Positions 1-8,277 of a stretch of DNA of 64,000 nt are shown here, piece by piece. Position 1 is the first letter of the stretch; each line of letters opens with the position of its first letter. A program made the position numbers and the translations under genes. Location of the stretch: the NCBI RefSeq assembly GCF_023100905.1, contig NZ_CP064686.1:1550001-1614000 (forward strand). The letters run 5' to 3'. The stretch is from Bradyrhizobium sp. 4 (GTDB lineage Bacteria; Pseudomonadota; Alphaproteobacteria; Rhizobiales; Xanthobacteraceae). The notes below the pieces were generated by a model. The model did no database searches. It saw nothing but the letters and a program-made list of their open reading frames with translations, and was not told the DNA's origin.

Positions 1-255
1 TATCTGCGCCCCGAGCCGACGTGAGCCGACGATATCAAGATGGAGCGTGTCGTACCGACCGCGACTGGTACTCGCTATGAAGTAACGCAGACGCTGCCGT
101 TCGGGCCCTCCAAGGGTCTGTAACAGTAAGACGTTCTTCTCTTGTTCAACCAGGATCGCTTGCGCGGTCGGCTCGAGGTAAGTCGGCGCGGTGCTTGCGC
201 AGCCACCTAGACTGGCCGTCAGACCGATGAAGGGGCGCACGAATCGTAATCTCAT
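1..255 (-). CDS. CpaD-like T3SS-locus lipoprotein (partial, cut by window edge)
   Basis: Reading from ATG at 255, the product begins with a basic N-terminus and a short hydrophobic stretch ending in a lipobox-like LGGC (Cys19), so it should be an outer-membrane-directed lipoprotein. Its 85 visible residues include a segment rich in Gln, Leu and Arg like the N-terminal part of CpaD pilus-assembly lipoproteins. It starts 10 bp after rhcC2 stops, with GAGG 8 bases upstream of the ATG, so it belongs to the ttsI-rhcC2 operon. A lipoprotein gene follows rhcC2 in other rhizobial T3SS loci (y4xK in NGR234, from memory). The C-terminus is outside the window. Confidence 0.6.
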   Translation of the reverse strand, partial: MRLRFVRPFIGLTASLGGCASTAPTYLEPTAQAILVEQEKNVLLLQTLGGPERQRLRYFIASTSRGRYDTLHLDIVGSRRLGAQI

Positions 256-265
256 TGGTCGATCC

Positions 266-1756
266 TCATTCGATGGTGTGGCCGGTGCCCCTTGTCGCGC
301 CTGGTACGCTTATCGGGGGAGCACCGCGAACAGGCGAGCGCGTTGCCAATGTGTTCGTCAGACTGCGCGCGAGGTCTGAGGGCGGAGCGATGCGGTCGGT
401 GGGCGCACTCATCTGCTTCGAGTTCGATCTTGGCCGCACGACGTAAGGCGTGACGATGATCACGAGTTCCGTCTCATCCTGTTGAAATGACGATGAGCGA
501 AATAGCGCACCAAGAATCGGAACGTCGCCGAGCCAAGGGAAAGTCGTGATCTCAGTGCTGAAGTTGCGCCGGATAAGCCCACCAATTGCAAAGCTCTGGC
601 CGCTGGCGAGCTCGACAACCGTGTTTGCACGCCGGGTGGAGAGAGCCGGCACGGAGATGCCGTTGATGTTGACAGCACCTTGTGACGATAGTTCGCTGAC
701 TTCAGGCTTCACGCGGATATTGATCTGATTGTTACTGAGAACGGTCGGCACAAACTCCAGGCTGACGCCGAAGTGACGGAACTCGACAGAGACCTGCCGA
801 TTGTCCTGCAACACCGGAATGGGAAATTCGCCGCCGGCGAGGAAGCTGGCGGATTCGCCTGACATTGCGGTGAGGTTCGGTTCAGCAAGTACGGAAGCGA
901 GGCGCTCGTGAGCCAGTGCATCGAGCATAGCGCTGACGTTCACATGGCCAGTGTTGACCCCCATCTTCGCCGTACCGCCGCCCTGCGCCGCGCCGTATCC
1001 ACCACCACTGCCACTGACCAACCCGAGAGTGAAAGGGCCAGCTTGACCGGAAGCGGAGAGGTTGACGCCGAGCTCCTTCATGGCGCTCCGCGAGACCTCC
1101 GCCACCCGCACGCTCAGATTCACCTGCAATGACCCCGCCACCTGAATCTTGTTGACGACGAGCGCACCAGACCCAAGAAACTGCTCGGTCACTTTCATCG
1201 CTATATCGACGATCTCCGCATTGGGCGCCGTACCGCTAAGGATGGCCCCACGCGGGGTGTAGCTTACCTGGATGGGATAGTCACCGACCTGGGCTTTCAG
1301 CGTGGCGCGCAGATCCTCGATCGGCTGGGTGACGACAACACGCAGCTCAGCGAGAGCCTCCCCGGCCTCGTTCAGTGCGAACAAGGTGGTCCGACCGGAT
1401 TTTTTGCCGAAAACAAAGATGGTCCTGTTCGAAGGTGCCTGATAGTCCGCGACCGTAGGATCTGCGACAAAGATGCTCGCGGCTGGCGCTGGCAGGTGAA
1501 TCGTCTTACCTAGCGAAGAGGAAAGGGTCAGCGTTGCGCTAATGCCGTCGGCAGCCGTACGCTGCGGCCCACTTCCATCATCCCGCTTGATCTGAGCTAC
1601 GGCCGCAGCCGGGAATAGCAGGATGACCACGCACAAAAGCTGCCAAAGACAAGGAAGAAATGTGGACGAAAGGCCGTTGGCGGCGATCGATCCTCGAGTG
1701 ACGCCAGCATGCTTGTCAAGAATGATGCTCAAGATGGTCTTTTCTTTCAAGTTCAA
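266..1756 (-). CDS. rhcC2: Type III secretion secretin RhcC2 (CpaC/RcpA-like)
   Basis: Outer-membrane secretin component of the rhizobial T3SS. The 496 residues have a late signal-peptide-like segment (about 33-55), a pilus-secretin N-terminal domain (about 70-145), a BON-like domain (about 148-200) and the secretin domain (about 285-450) ending in a typical TELVIIVTPYVV strand. This order is that of CpaC/RcpA pilus secretins rather than of full-length YscC. Rhizobia split the T3SS secretin into RhcC1 and RhcC2, and the position directly after ttsI fits RhcC2. The frame opens with TTG at 1756, 4 bp after the ttsI stop. No ATG precedes the hydrophobic segment, so the start is uncertain. Confidence 0.85.
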   Translation of the reverse strand: MNLKEKTILSIILDKHAGVTRGSIAANGLSSTFLPCLWQLLCVVILLFPAAAVAQIKRDDGSGPQRTAADGISATLTLSSSLGKTIHLPAPAASIFVADPTVADYQAPSNRTIFVFGKKSGRTTLFALNEAGEALAELRVVVTQPIEDLRATLKAQVGDYPIQVSYTPRGAILSGTAPNAEIVDIAMKVTEQFLGSGALVVNKIQVAGSLQVNLSVRVAEVSRSAMKELGVNLSASGQAGPFTLGLVSGSGGGYGAAQGGGTAKMGVNTGHVNVSAMLDALAHERLASVLAEPNLTAMSGESASFLAGGEFPIPVLQDNRQVSVEFRHFGVSLEFVPTVLSNNQINIRVKPEVSELSSQGAVNINGISVPALSTRRANTVVELASGQSFAIGGLIRRNFSTEITTFPWLGDVPILGALFRSSSFQQDETELVIIVTPYVVRPRSNSKQMSAPTDRIAPPSDLARSLTNTLATRSPVRGAPPISVPGATRGTGHTIE

Positions 1757-1760
1757 TTAA

Positions 1761-2450
1761 CTACGCGGTCGATGCCGCGCCTTTCAATTCAAGCACGTAG
1801 CCGATCCCGCGCGCGGTTTTGATCCGTAGCGTCGCACCGGACCGACTCAAATGACCGCGCAAACGATAGATTCCGACCTCAAGCGCATTGGTTGAGACCT
1901 CGTCGTCAAATGCATAGAGGCTATCTTCCAATGACGCACGAGCCACGGTGCGGCCGGCGCGGCTGAGCAGATGTTCGAGAATGCACACCTCGCGGCGGGC
2001 AATTGTCAGTGGTCGACCATTGACCGTCGCTTGCCGACCGATCGAATCGAATCGTAGATTGCCAAAGGTAACAATGGGGGCCGTCATTTGCGTTGACCGG
2101 CGCAGAGTAGCGCGCATTCGTGCGATGAGTTCATCAGTAGATACGGGCTTGGGCAGGAAGTCGTCCGCACCGCCATTAAATAGCGCTATCCGCCTACCGA
2201 GCTCATTGAAGTTACTCATCATCACGGCAGGCATCGAATGTCCGTCACGTCTCAACTGCTTCAGCCAATCCAAGCCGTCTCCATCCGGTAGAACCAACTC
2301 GAGCAAGAGAATGTCATAGCTGGCGCAAGAAAAAGCGGCGGCGGCCTCGTCCAGGGTGCACGCTACGTCAACGGCAAAACCGCAATCGGAGAGCGCATCT
2401 TGTACAACGCGCGCAGGGTCCCTCTCATGATCAACGAGTAGCGTTCGCAT
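1761..2450 (-). CDS. ttsI: T3SS transcriptional activator TtsI
   Basis: OmpR/PhoB-type regulator of 229 residues with a receiver domain (1-115) and a C-terminal winged helix (about 130-222). It activates T3SS and effector genes by binding tts boxes. The ATG at 2450 (MRTLLVDHERDP) was chosen because it gives the family length; the open frame continues 51 codons upstream. The phosphoacceptor site reads LLLELVLPDGDG, so Glu51 replaces the usual Asp, a known hallmark of rhizobial TtsI that suggests phosphorylation-independent activity. It lies downstream of two nod boxes on the same strand and 4 bp before rhcC2, so NodD-flavonoid control is expected. Confidence 0.93.
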   Translation of the reverse strand: MRTLLVDHERDPARVVQDALSDCGFAVDVACTLDEAAAAFSCASYDILLLELVLPDGDGLDWLKQLRRDGHSMPAVMMSNFNELGRRIALFNGGADDFLPKPVSTDELIARMRATLRRSTQMTAPIVTFGNLRFDSIGRQATVNGRPLTIARREVCILEHLLSRAGRTVARASLEDSLYAFDDEVSTNALEVGIYRLRGHLSRSGATLRIKTARGIGYVLELKGAASTA

Positions 2451-2779
2451 TCCAGGACATCCTATCAAGTAACGCCAAGACACCCACCACGTCACGCCAC
2501 CCCCGAGCGGAATTGAACAGTCCGGCCTCCGCGTAAGCATTGGAATCCGGAATAGACGAAGAGCTGCGGTACAGGCGAATCGCATATTGGATCGGGATTC
2601 CATTGTGAGCTCGACTGGCGTTGTTCACTGTCTCACGTGGCGCGCGTGAATCTTGGTGACGTCGAATGTGCTCTTTCCATCGGGGCGTAGGCGGCAATCA
2701 ATACAATGCATCGATAGGCGGGCAGCACCCGCTCAGCGCCGGAACAATCGCGGCAGTTGTCGCCGACATCGTGAAGTCG

Positions 2780-3020
2780 AGATGATTGCCGAGAACACAT
2801 TGATTGGTGAAATCGATGGTTTGGTTCGATGCATTCACATGGCGGATTAGTGACAATGCCGTTCCATGGTCTGGATCTAAATCTCCTCATCACGATCGAT
2901 GCTTCCGATGGCGAGCGCAGCCGCACGGCCGCAGGTTTGATGGGGGAGCAGCGATGATATGCGATTTGCATCGCGGCCCTCAATTTGCAAAGCCTCACAC
3001 GCCGGCAGGCGTTCCGTGCT
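2780..3020. repeat. Nod-box region duplication, copy A
   Basis: This segment and 3355-3590 look like diverged direct copies. Both contain, in order, the nod box, GCATTCACAT and a GGATTAGTGACAA-like motif, a TCTCCT motif followed by GATGCT, a GAGCGATGAT-like motif, and a TGCAAAGCCTCACA-like motif. The comparison was made by eye, so the limits are approximate. No protein-coding gene is recognised in it. Confidence 0.55.
2802..2847 (-). promoter_or_regulatory. nod box (proximal, upstream of ttsI)
   Basis: Read on the minus strand the site starts ATCCGCCATGTGAATG, continues with AACCAAACCATCGATT and ends TTCACCAATC. This follows the rhizobial nod-box pattern (ATCC-N5-TGTGGATG, ATCNAAACAATCGATTTTACCAATC) closely. 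It lies about 350 bp upstream of the ttsI start and points toward it, so NodD binding here would drive ttsI-rhcC2. Confidence 0.85.
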
Positions 3021-3354
3021 TGAGCAACGAACTTCCTCATTCGGCCAAAAAGGTGAGCCTCCTTCGTGCTCCGATCACCGGAGCGACAGTGATGGCCAAG
3101 CGCGGCTACGCTCAGCTGGAGAACGCCATAACGAGGCCGTCCTGCCGCGCCTTCCTATTGTTGACTTTTATAAAATCACCGAGACGCTTTGGAAAGAAAT
3201 GCTCAACGGCCGGACAATCCAAAGACGGGGGGTGACATGAACTTGGCCGCACCGGGCAAAACCGTGCCTACAATCCGATCGCGGTGTCCATGATCACGTA
3301 CTCATCGCAGCTTTGCCGACAGCAAACCTACGACGTTGCGTGATGCACGGCGCT

Positions 3355-3590
3355 TTCCCTACCCGGCAGCACATGAAGTGTGAAATCAATTCTTTGGATA
3401 GATTGCATTCACATCCTGGATAGTGACAAGACCTCTGAGGTCTGTGTCTCAGTCTCCTAGTCGCACCTGATGCTCTGATGACCGAACGCAATCTGTCGCT
3501 GACAGCTCTGGTAGGGTGAGCGATGATTTTGGTGATTTTGCATGACGGCGTCTTCCTGCAAGGCTCACATTGGGCACCGACTCTTCTGGA
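3355..3590. repeat. Nod-box region duplication, copy B
   Basis: Partner of 2780-3020. Shared landmarks are the distal nod box, GCATTCACATCCTGGATAG, TCTCCTAGTC, GAGCGATGATTT and TGCAAGGCTCACA, at similar spacing to copy A. Identity is moderate, so the duplication is not recent. Confidence 0.5.
3375..3421 (-). promoter_or_regulatory. Second nod box (distal, upstream of ttsI)
   Basis: On the minus strand this site reads ATCCAGGATGTGAATG, then CTATCCAAAGAATTGATT, then TCACACTTC. It matches the nod-box pattern with a somewhat degenerate right end (ACACTTC instead of ACCAATC). It has the same orientation as the proximal box, 573 bp further upstream, and no convincing gene lies between the two. Confidence 0.7.
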
Positions 3591-4885
3591 CTAGCAAACC
3601 CAGTCATGGTCACTCGCCCAGCAATGTCGGTTTGGCTCCATCCGGACGTGAGAAAAATGTTGTTCTGATCGACATTCTACGTCTGATCAGAATGTGCAGC
3701 ATCTCGCAATCGGTGGGCGACTTGCTCAGGAAATCGCATGGTGCATGACCGCGCGTCTGCAAGTTGTCCCGTCTGAGCCGAAGCGCCCCGGTCCTAGAGA
3801 GCTTGACGGCCAATAAGTCTTCCGCAGAGTGCTTGGCCGGCGCATTGGAGCGCGGACAGCTGCTTTGGTCACGTTGTGGTCAGCTAAGCTGTATATCCTC
3901 CTGACAAAGCTTGCCGCGCACGAGCTCAATCGCGTGCACTTTGCCAATGCGGGAGCGATCTGATGTATGGGCAGAATCGGTGGATCCGTTTTGCGGAACG
4001 GTTGCCGGCCTGGAGCGAGGTGGGTCGTCGTCGACGGGCGCGTCGCCATACTCCTTGCGTTCCAATCCGCCCATTATCAAGATCGTCGACCGAGAATCTG
4101 TTCATGCGCAAAGTGAAGAGAGTTTTGTCCAGTGACATCATGCACATCGCCAGTAACCCGCAGGAGCACTCGGATTTTGTCGGAGAAAGCCGAGCGGGCT
4201 GCAACTGCCGGTGAAGGCTATTCCAGTACTTACGGTGATCCGGATAAGCCCGCGCGATTTTTCAGCTATCAGGTCGGGTGACGAAACTGTGAGCCGGAGG
4301 CTCAGTCCGGATCGAGGGAGACCAGTTTCGCCGACAGTTCGGGCGTAACGTTATCACGTCCCTGCTAGATGTACGCAGTACTCATCCGCTCGACGAGTGC
4401 GCGGGCGATATCCTGCTGGAGCATGAACTGCGAATGGACGGCGATCATCCGTTGGTCTTATCACGTCCTGGCATAGGAGGTATGGAACCCCGTCTACGGA
4501 AATGGGTTTTGTTCATGGCGGGTCGCAAAAAATGGGTGCTTGATCCTCAACAGCATCCCAAAGTGTGGACGGAGAACGAGAACGACCAGTAGCACCGAGT
4601 AGACAGCCCTACAAAGTATCTTTCCAAAGTCGAGGATAGCGATGGTCAAGAGAGCTGCGAGACGGATTTCGTCTGACGATGATCCCTCGTATTACCTGGA
4701 GCGCGCTGTTCGAAGATTGGCTGTGGGACAAGGCGATTCGGAATGATGAAGGCGGCTGGAACCGACTGGTATTTCGCTATTGCAGGGGCCGATTCAGTAG
4801 TGAACTTGAAGGAAGCGCTCGCGCCGGATAGTGCTCGTCGCGCGTGACAGATGCCCGGTTTCGAACGTCAAGTTTGACTTCCTGG
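3591..4885. other. Island DNA without a recognisable gene
   Basis: Only short frames occur here and none shows a convincing family motif. A 34-codon frame (4642-4746, starting MVKRAARRISSDDD, with GAGG 6 bases upstream) and a 25-codon frame near 4515 (MAGRKKWVLDPQQHPK) are the least random-looking. I cannot assign either. The stretch is probably remnant or intron-derived DNA. Confidence 0.5.
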
Positions 4886-5098
4886 CTACCGCTTCCGGCC
4901 GCGACGGGCAAAGAACTCACAAAACGCCTCAGCATTTTGCAGTTTTCTGCCTCGGCTCAGCGCTTCGGCGGTGAAGTTTATGCGGGTGCCTCCGAAAACG
5001 ACCCATGTGTCAATGGTGACATCGCTCGGCAGCTCAATCCACTCCTGCGGCCGGGGATTGTATATTTCGGTCGATTCAGGCGGGCGCCTCTGTGGCAA
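4886..5098 (-). CDS. Small hypothetical protein (doubtful)
   Basis: A 70-codon frame encodes a product with a plausible folded-protein composition in its middle (RPQEWIELPSDVTIDTWVVF) and a basic C-terminus. I recognise no family. It runs antisense into the group II intron remnant that starts near 5100 and has no neighbour in the same operon. It could be a gene fragment or chance. Confidence 0.25.
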   Translation of the reverse strand: MPQRRPPESTEIYNPRPQEWIELPSDVTIDTWVVFGGTRINFTAEALSRGRKLQNAEAFCEFFARRGRKR

Positions 5099-5099
5099 T

Positions 5100-5337
5100 C
5101 CTTCGATACGTCAATCAGACAATCGAGGCTTGGATGATGCGGAGGTCCAAACGCTTTATGGGTCGCAAGGCCAAGACCGGCCGCGTTCTCGAACGGCTAT
5201 CTCGCGAACGTCCCGGGTTTTTGCACAATGGAAGGTCGGCATACCCAGCTCGTTCGCCTAATGGGAGCCCAGTGACGCGAGAGTCTCACGTGGGGATCCA
5301 TGAGAGCCCGGCAGTGAGATTCCGCCGGCCTACTCGC
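5100..5337 (+). mobile_element. Group II intron 3' remnant (maturase C-terminus plus domains V/VI)
   Basis: Codons 5110-5230 encode VNQTIEAWMMRRSKRFMGRK followed by an ERLSRERPGF motif, the characteristic end of group II intron reverse transcriptase/maturases. A frameshift near 5225 moves the frame to QWKVGIPSSFA, stop at 5261. The following DNA (5265-5337) has the paired GAGCC...GGATC hairpin and the TGAGAGCCCGGC...CCGCCGGCCTACTC end typical of domains V and VI. The rest of the intron is not recognisable upstream, so it is a truncated remnant. Confidence 0.65.
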
Positions 5338-5440
5338 CAAGCCGTCTGCTCGGATGTGTGAGGGTAAAGCCAAATGGCCTAGCTACTCGACCACGATCCA
5401 CGGCGATGTGGGTTTCCTGTGCAACCGGAAAAACGCCCTT

Positions 5441-5467
5441 CGTCAGCTACTCGTCAGCCAGTCTGTC
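5441..5467 (+). promoter_or_regulatory. tts box of the 5512 effector gene
   Basis: The sequence GTCAGCTACTCGTCAGC matches the tts-box core GTCAGCTNNTCGNNAGC without mismatch. It lies about 45-70 bp upstream of the ATG at 5512, in the same orientation. TtsI binding here would place the gene in the T3SS regulon. Confidence 0.8.
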
Positions 5468-5511
5468 TATCCAGACAGGCTGCGCATTCTCGACTTGATT
5501 GGAGATGGAAT

Positions 5512-7914
5512 ATGACGGGCATTGGCCGATCTGGAAGATCGCGCACTGCAGATGCTGGAGCCGGATCGAGCAGTTCACGCTCGCACTCAAGTCTAGCCCC
5601 TGGGGAAGGCAGTCAATCGTTCGATTCCGTCGTGGAGCGGATGCGCTCTGGGCCCCAACATAGAGGGACGCCCTCCGCTAGCACGGCGCGCGGTGCCGAC
5701 GATGCCCTTGGCGACAGGTCTTCCGGTCCCTCCGTTGGCCCAGATCGAATCCTAGGCGCTGCGGCACGTGCAGCCGCTGCGCCACGTGGAGCCACTGCGC
5801 GGCGGCGCGGCTTTCCCTCAGTGTCCGAGGGTGGAGACACGGCGCCGGTCGCCAGCCAGCCGCCAACTTCCGGTGTGGCAGTCCCTATTTCCTCGTCAGA
5901 GGAAGAAATCAACGCAACAAGGCGACACATGGACCGCCTGCGTGAGGACTATGCCGCTTGCCGTCAGCCGGGCGAGGATGCCGAGCTGAAGGAGGCGCTA
6001 GAGCTGAGCGATCGATTCGTCAAAGCAGGCTCGGCAGTTCTGGAGTACTACGCGAGCCTGCGCCCGGCCGTGGCGCCGAGCATTCTGTCCGACGCCGAGG
6101 CCCGTCAATACTGCTATGCCGTGCTCCAGGCGGGGCGTCAGGGCAACATGGTGGCCTCGGCGATTATCCTCGCCTTAGAAGAGCGCAGACAGGTATCGGC
6201 AGGCCTGTTCCAGCGGATTTCGAAATCCAACGCTACCCCCGACCAGCTGAGCCGAGTGGCTTCCAGTATGGTGAAGGACCATGTGCCTGTCATCGAGTGG
6301 TGGGGAAAGAAGCTGTTGCGCTCGGAACGGATGCAGTCCGCCTGCGAGACCACTGCCAACTTGCCAAGCACGACGCCCGAGATGCGGAAGGCCAACGAAG
6401 CCGCACTACGCCTGCACACCGGCTCGGCACTTTATGATGGGTGCTTGTATCTGGAATCGCGGATTAAGCTCGCGAAGCTTCTGATTGAGTCTCAGGCGAG
6501 CACGTTTGAACCAGCCGTGAGGGACGCCCTCATGGATGAGAACGGGCGGGTGCGTCTGCTCGGGACCTATATCCAGGATGCTTTTCCGGCATTCGTCTCG
6601 ACGTACAAAGCCGTTCTGAACAAGGACGGAGAGCCACTCGACGCAGAGCACTGCACCGTTCTGGAAGGAGTCATGGAACGGCATTCGGAATTTGCCTCAG
6701 AGGTGGAACGTATCGTTGCCAGGCTAAGGGATGCTAGAACGGATGCCGACCTTCCATTGGAACAGTTGGACCAGATCGTGGAAGGTGCATGGGTCACCGC
6801 GCACCAAGTCACGCGACTTTTGGCAGTGCAGCCAAAGAGGCAAGTGGAGCCGCCTGCCCAGACTGCGATATCGGAAAAGACCGACTTAGCGGCTGAGAAC
6901 CACGCGGCGCGCAGGAAGGGGAAAGGCAAGCGCGCACCGGCCGCACGCGAGGGGAGTTCAACGGCCGGGCTGCGCGAGCCGCAGCTCGCTAGGCCCGACG
7001 CTGCCACAGCCTCTACTGCCAAGGTTATCGTACTCTCGGATCTGGGTACGAAGAAACTCGCGAGTGCGGAGGAGGCACGCGCGAGGGCGTCATCATCGGC
7101 GACCGGGCACCTGGCGATGTGGCAGGCTCCGCCCTCCAGGAACGCACTGACGGGACTACTCAAGCGATTGGACGAGCTGCTGCAGTTCGATCTGCCGGCT
7201 CAGCAAAGCGCCGTCTCGCAAGCGCGCCAGATGAAGCCTGAGGACGCCGACCACGTCGTGGATCTCGTCCTTAAGCGCCTGGAGACGCAGACCGCCGAGA
7301 TTAAGAACTGTGTAGCCGCGCTGGAGGAGCCCCGCCGACATGGCCTACTCACGCATGCGCAATTGCCTGAAGTGCACGGAAAAATAGTCCGGCTTAAGAC
7401 GATGTTGTCCGAGGTTCAGGGACAGGCAAACTCGTTGAACGCACGAAAGGCGGCGATCACGATCGATTGCATGAAGACGTACGCGTTTCCGTCGCAGAAG
7501 TACCTTGAACAATTGCAGGCGGCCGAAGAACTTGCGTCTGTGGATCCACCCCGCGCCTTGAAGAGCGAGCCAGCGACGCTGTTCGAGGTCAAGCTGCAGC
7601 CCAAGGCGCTGCGCAGTGGTAGGATGCCAAATCCGATGTGGGTGCACATCCATACCAAGCTGCCGGTACATGCCTGGCAGTTGGCCACGCTGGGCGGCGC
7701 CGACTTCGCCGCTTGCCACGTGAAGTCCAATGAACAGCGCGGCTACAATCGGCAATGGCAGAGCGCTCGAGCCGCCACGGGGCACGAGAACGTTGTGATC
7801 CACCGCGGCAAGCTCACGCCTGCGTTCTGTAAGTCGTTGTTGAGCATCGTCCCATGCGACTCCCTTCGCGAGGCGGAGCATGCGTCGATGCAGTTCGCGC
7901 GCCTCAGGATGTAG
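5512..7914 (+). CDS. Putative type III effector, 800 residues, function unassigned
   Basis: The start at 5512 was chosen because GGAG lies 7 bases upstream and the tts box would otherwise be inside the gene. The first 130 residues are rich in Ser, Gly, Ala and Arg and lack hydrophobic segments, as in T3SS secretion leaders. Residues about 130-440 look alpha-helical. A basic low-complexity linker (about 455-530) precedes a second helical region and a C-terminal block (about 700-780) with PMWVHIHTKLPVHAWQL, HVKSNEQRGYNRQWQ and VVIHRGKLTPAFC. That block reminds me of Xanthomonas XopP and Ralstonia RipH (HLK) effectors, but this is recall only. No membrane segment is visible. The tts box makes a secreted effector the best reading. 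Confidence 0.75.
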   Translation: MTGIGRSGRSRTADAGAGSSSSRSHSSLAPGEGSQSFDSVVERMRSGPQHRGTPSASTARGADDALGDRSSGPSVGPDRILGAAARAAAAPRGATARRRGFPSVSEGGDTAPVASQPPTSGVAVPISSSEEEINATRRHMDRLREDYAACRQPGEDAELKEALELSDRFVKAGSAVLEYYASLRPAVAPSILSDAEARQYCYAVLQAGRQGNMVASAIILALEERRQVSAGLFQRISKSNATPDQLSRVASSMVKDHVPVIEWWGKKLLRSERMQSACETTANLPSTTPEMRKANEAALRLHTGSALYDGCLYLESRIKLAKLLIESQASTFEPAVRDALMDENGRVRLLGTYIQDAFPAFVSTYKAVLNKDGEPLDAEHCTVLEGVMERHSEFASEVERIVARLRDARTDADLPLEQLDQIVEGAWVTAHQVTRLLAVQPKRQVEPPAQTAISEKTDLAAENHAARRKGKGKRAPAAREGSSTAGLREPQLARPDAATASTAKVIVLSDLGTKKLASAEEARARASSSATGHLAMWQAPPSRNALTGLLKRLDELLQFDLPAQQSAVSQARQMKPEDADHVVDLVLKRLETQTAEIKNCVAALEEPRRHGLLTHAQLPEVHGKIVRLKTMLSEVQGQANSLNARKAAITIDCMKTYAFPSQKYLEQLQAAEELASVDPPRALKSEPATLFEVKLQPKALRSGRMPNPMWVHIHTKLPVHAWQLATLGGADFAACHVKSNEQRGYNRQWQSARAATGHENVVIHRGKLTPAFCKSLLSIVPCDSLREAEHASMQFARLRM

Positions 7915-8277
7915 TTACCTGAGTGTCTCACGCCAGAGCGTCGCTGTGGTGACACCATCAAGCAGACCGTTATCAACGAGAGGAAATCCTCGATGAAATC
8001 GAAGCCGGCGCGGGCTCCTCGAACAGATCGACAACGGGTCCGACTGAAATTCGATCGGGAGCGTGGAGACCCCGACTTCCGTTCGCTTGAAAAACAGCAT
8101 CGCGGCCCTTGTCGCCGCGCTTGCGATGGCCGGGTCCGAATAGCCTAGGATCCGGCTATGCTTCAGATCGTGAATGAAGCAGTTTTGCGCATTTGTGTTC
8201 GAGATCCCATCGCCGATCGCTTCGTAAGTGTCTGCGGCGCCGTGCTTAGCGCCCTACTGTCAATCGGCGTTCGACTG
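7915..8277. other. Intergenic stretch, nothing recognised
   Basis: Lies between the putative effector and the first ISL3 element. I see no coding frame with family features, no tts box and no clear terminator. Confidence 0.5.

Noticed and set aside
2451..2603. N-terminal extension of TtsI to 2603
   Set aside because: The extra 51 residues lack any receiver-domain similarity, and ATG 2450 gives the family length.
3877..3905. GTCAGCTAAGCTG as a possible third tts box
   Set aside because: Only the left half matches. The central TCG and the second AGC are missing, and no plausible gene follows.
3726..4214. Overlapping frames of 60-107 codons on both strands
   Set aside because: No family motif, no ribosome-binding site, and random-like composition in a gene-poor island gap.
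5419..5511. Earlier start (5419) for the putative effector
   Set aside because: It would place the tts box inside the coding region; 5512 has its own GGAG.
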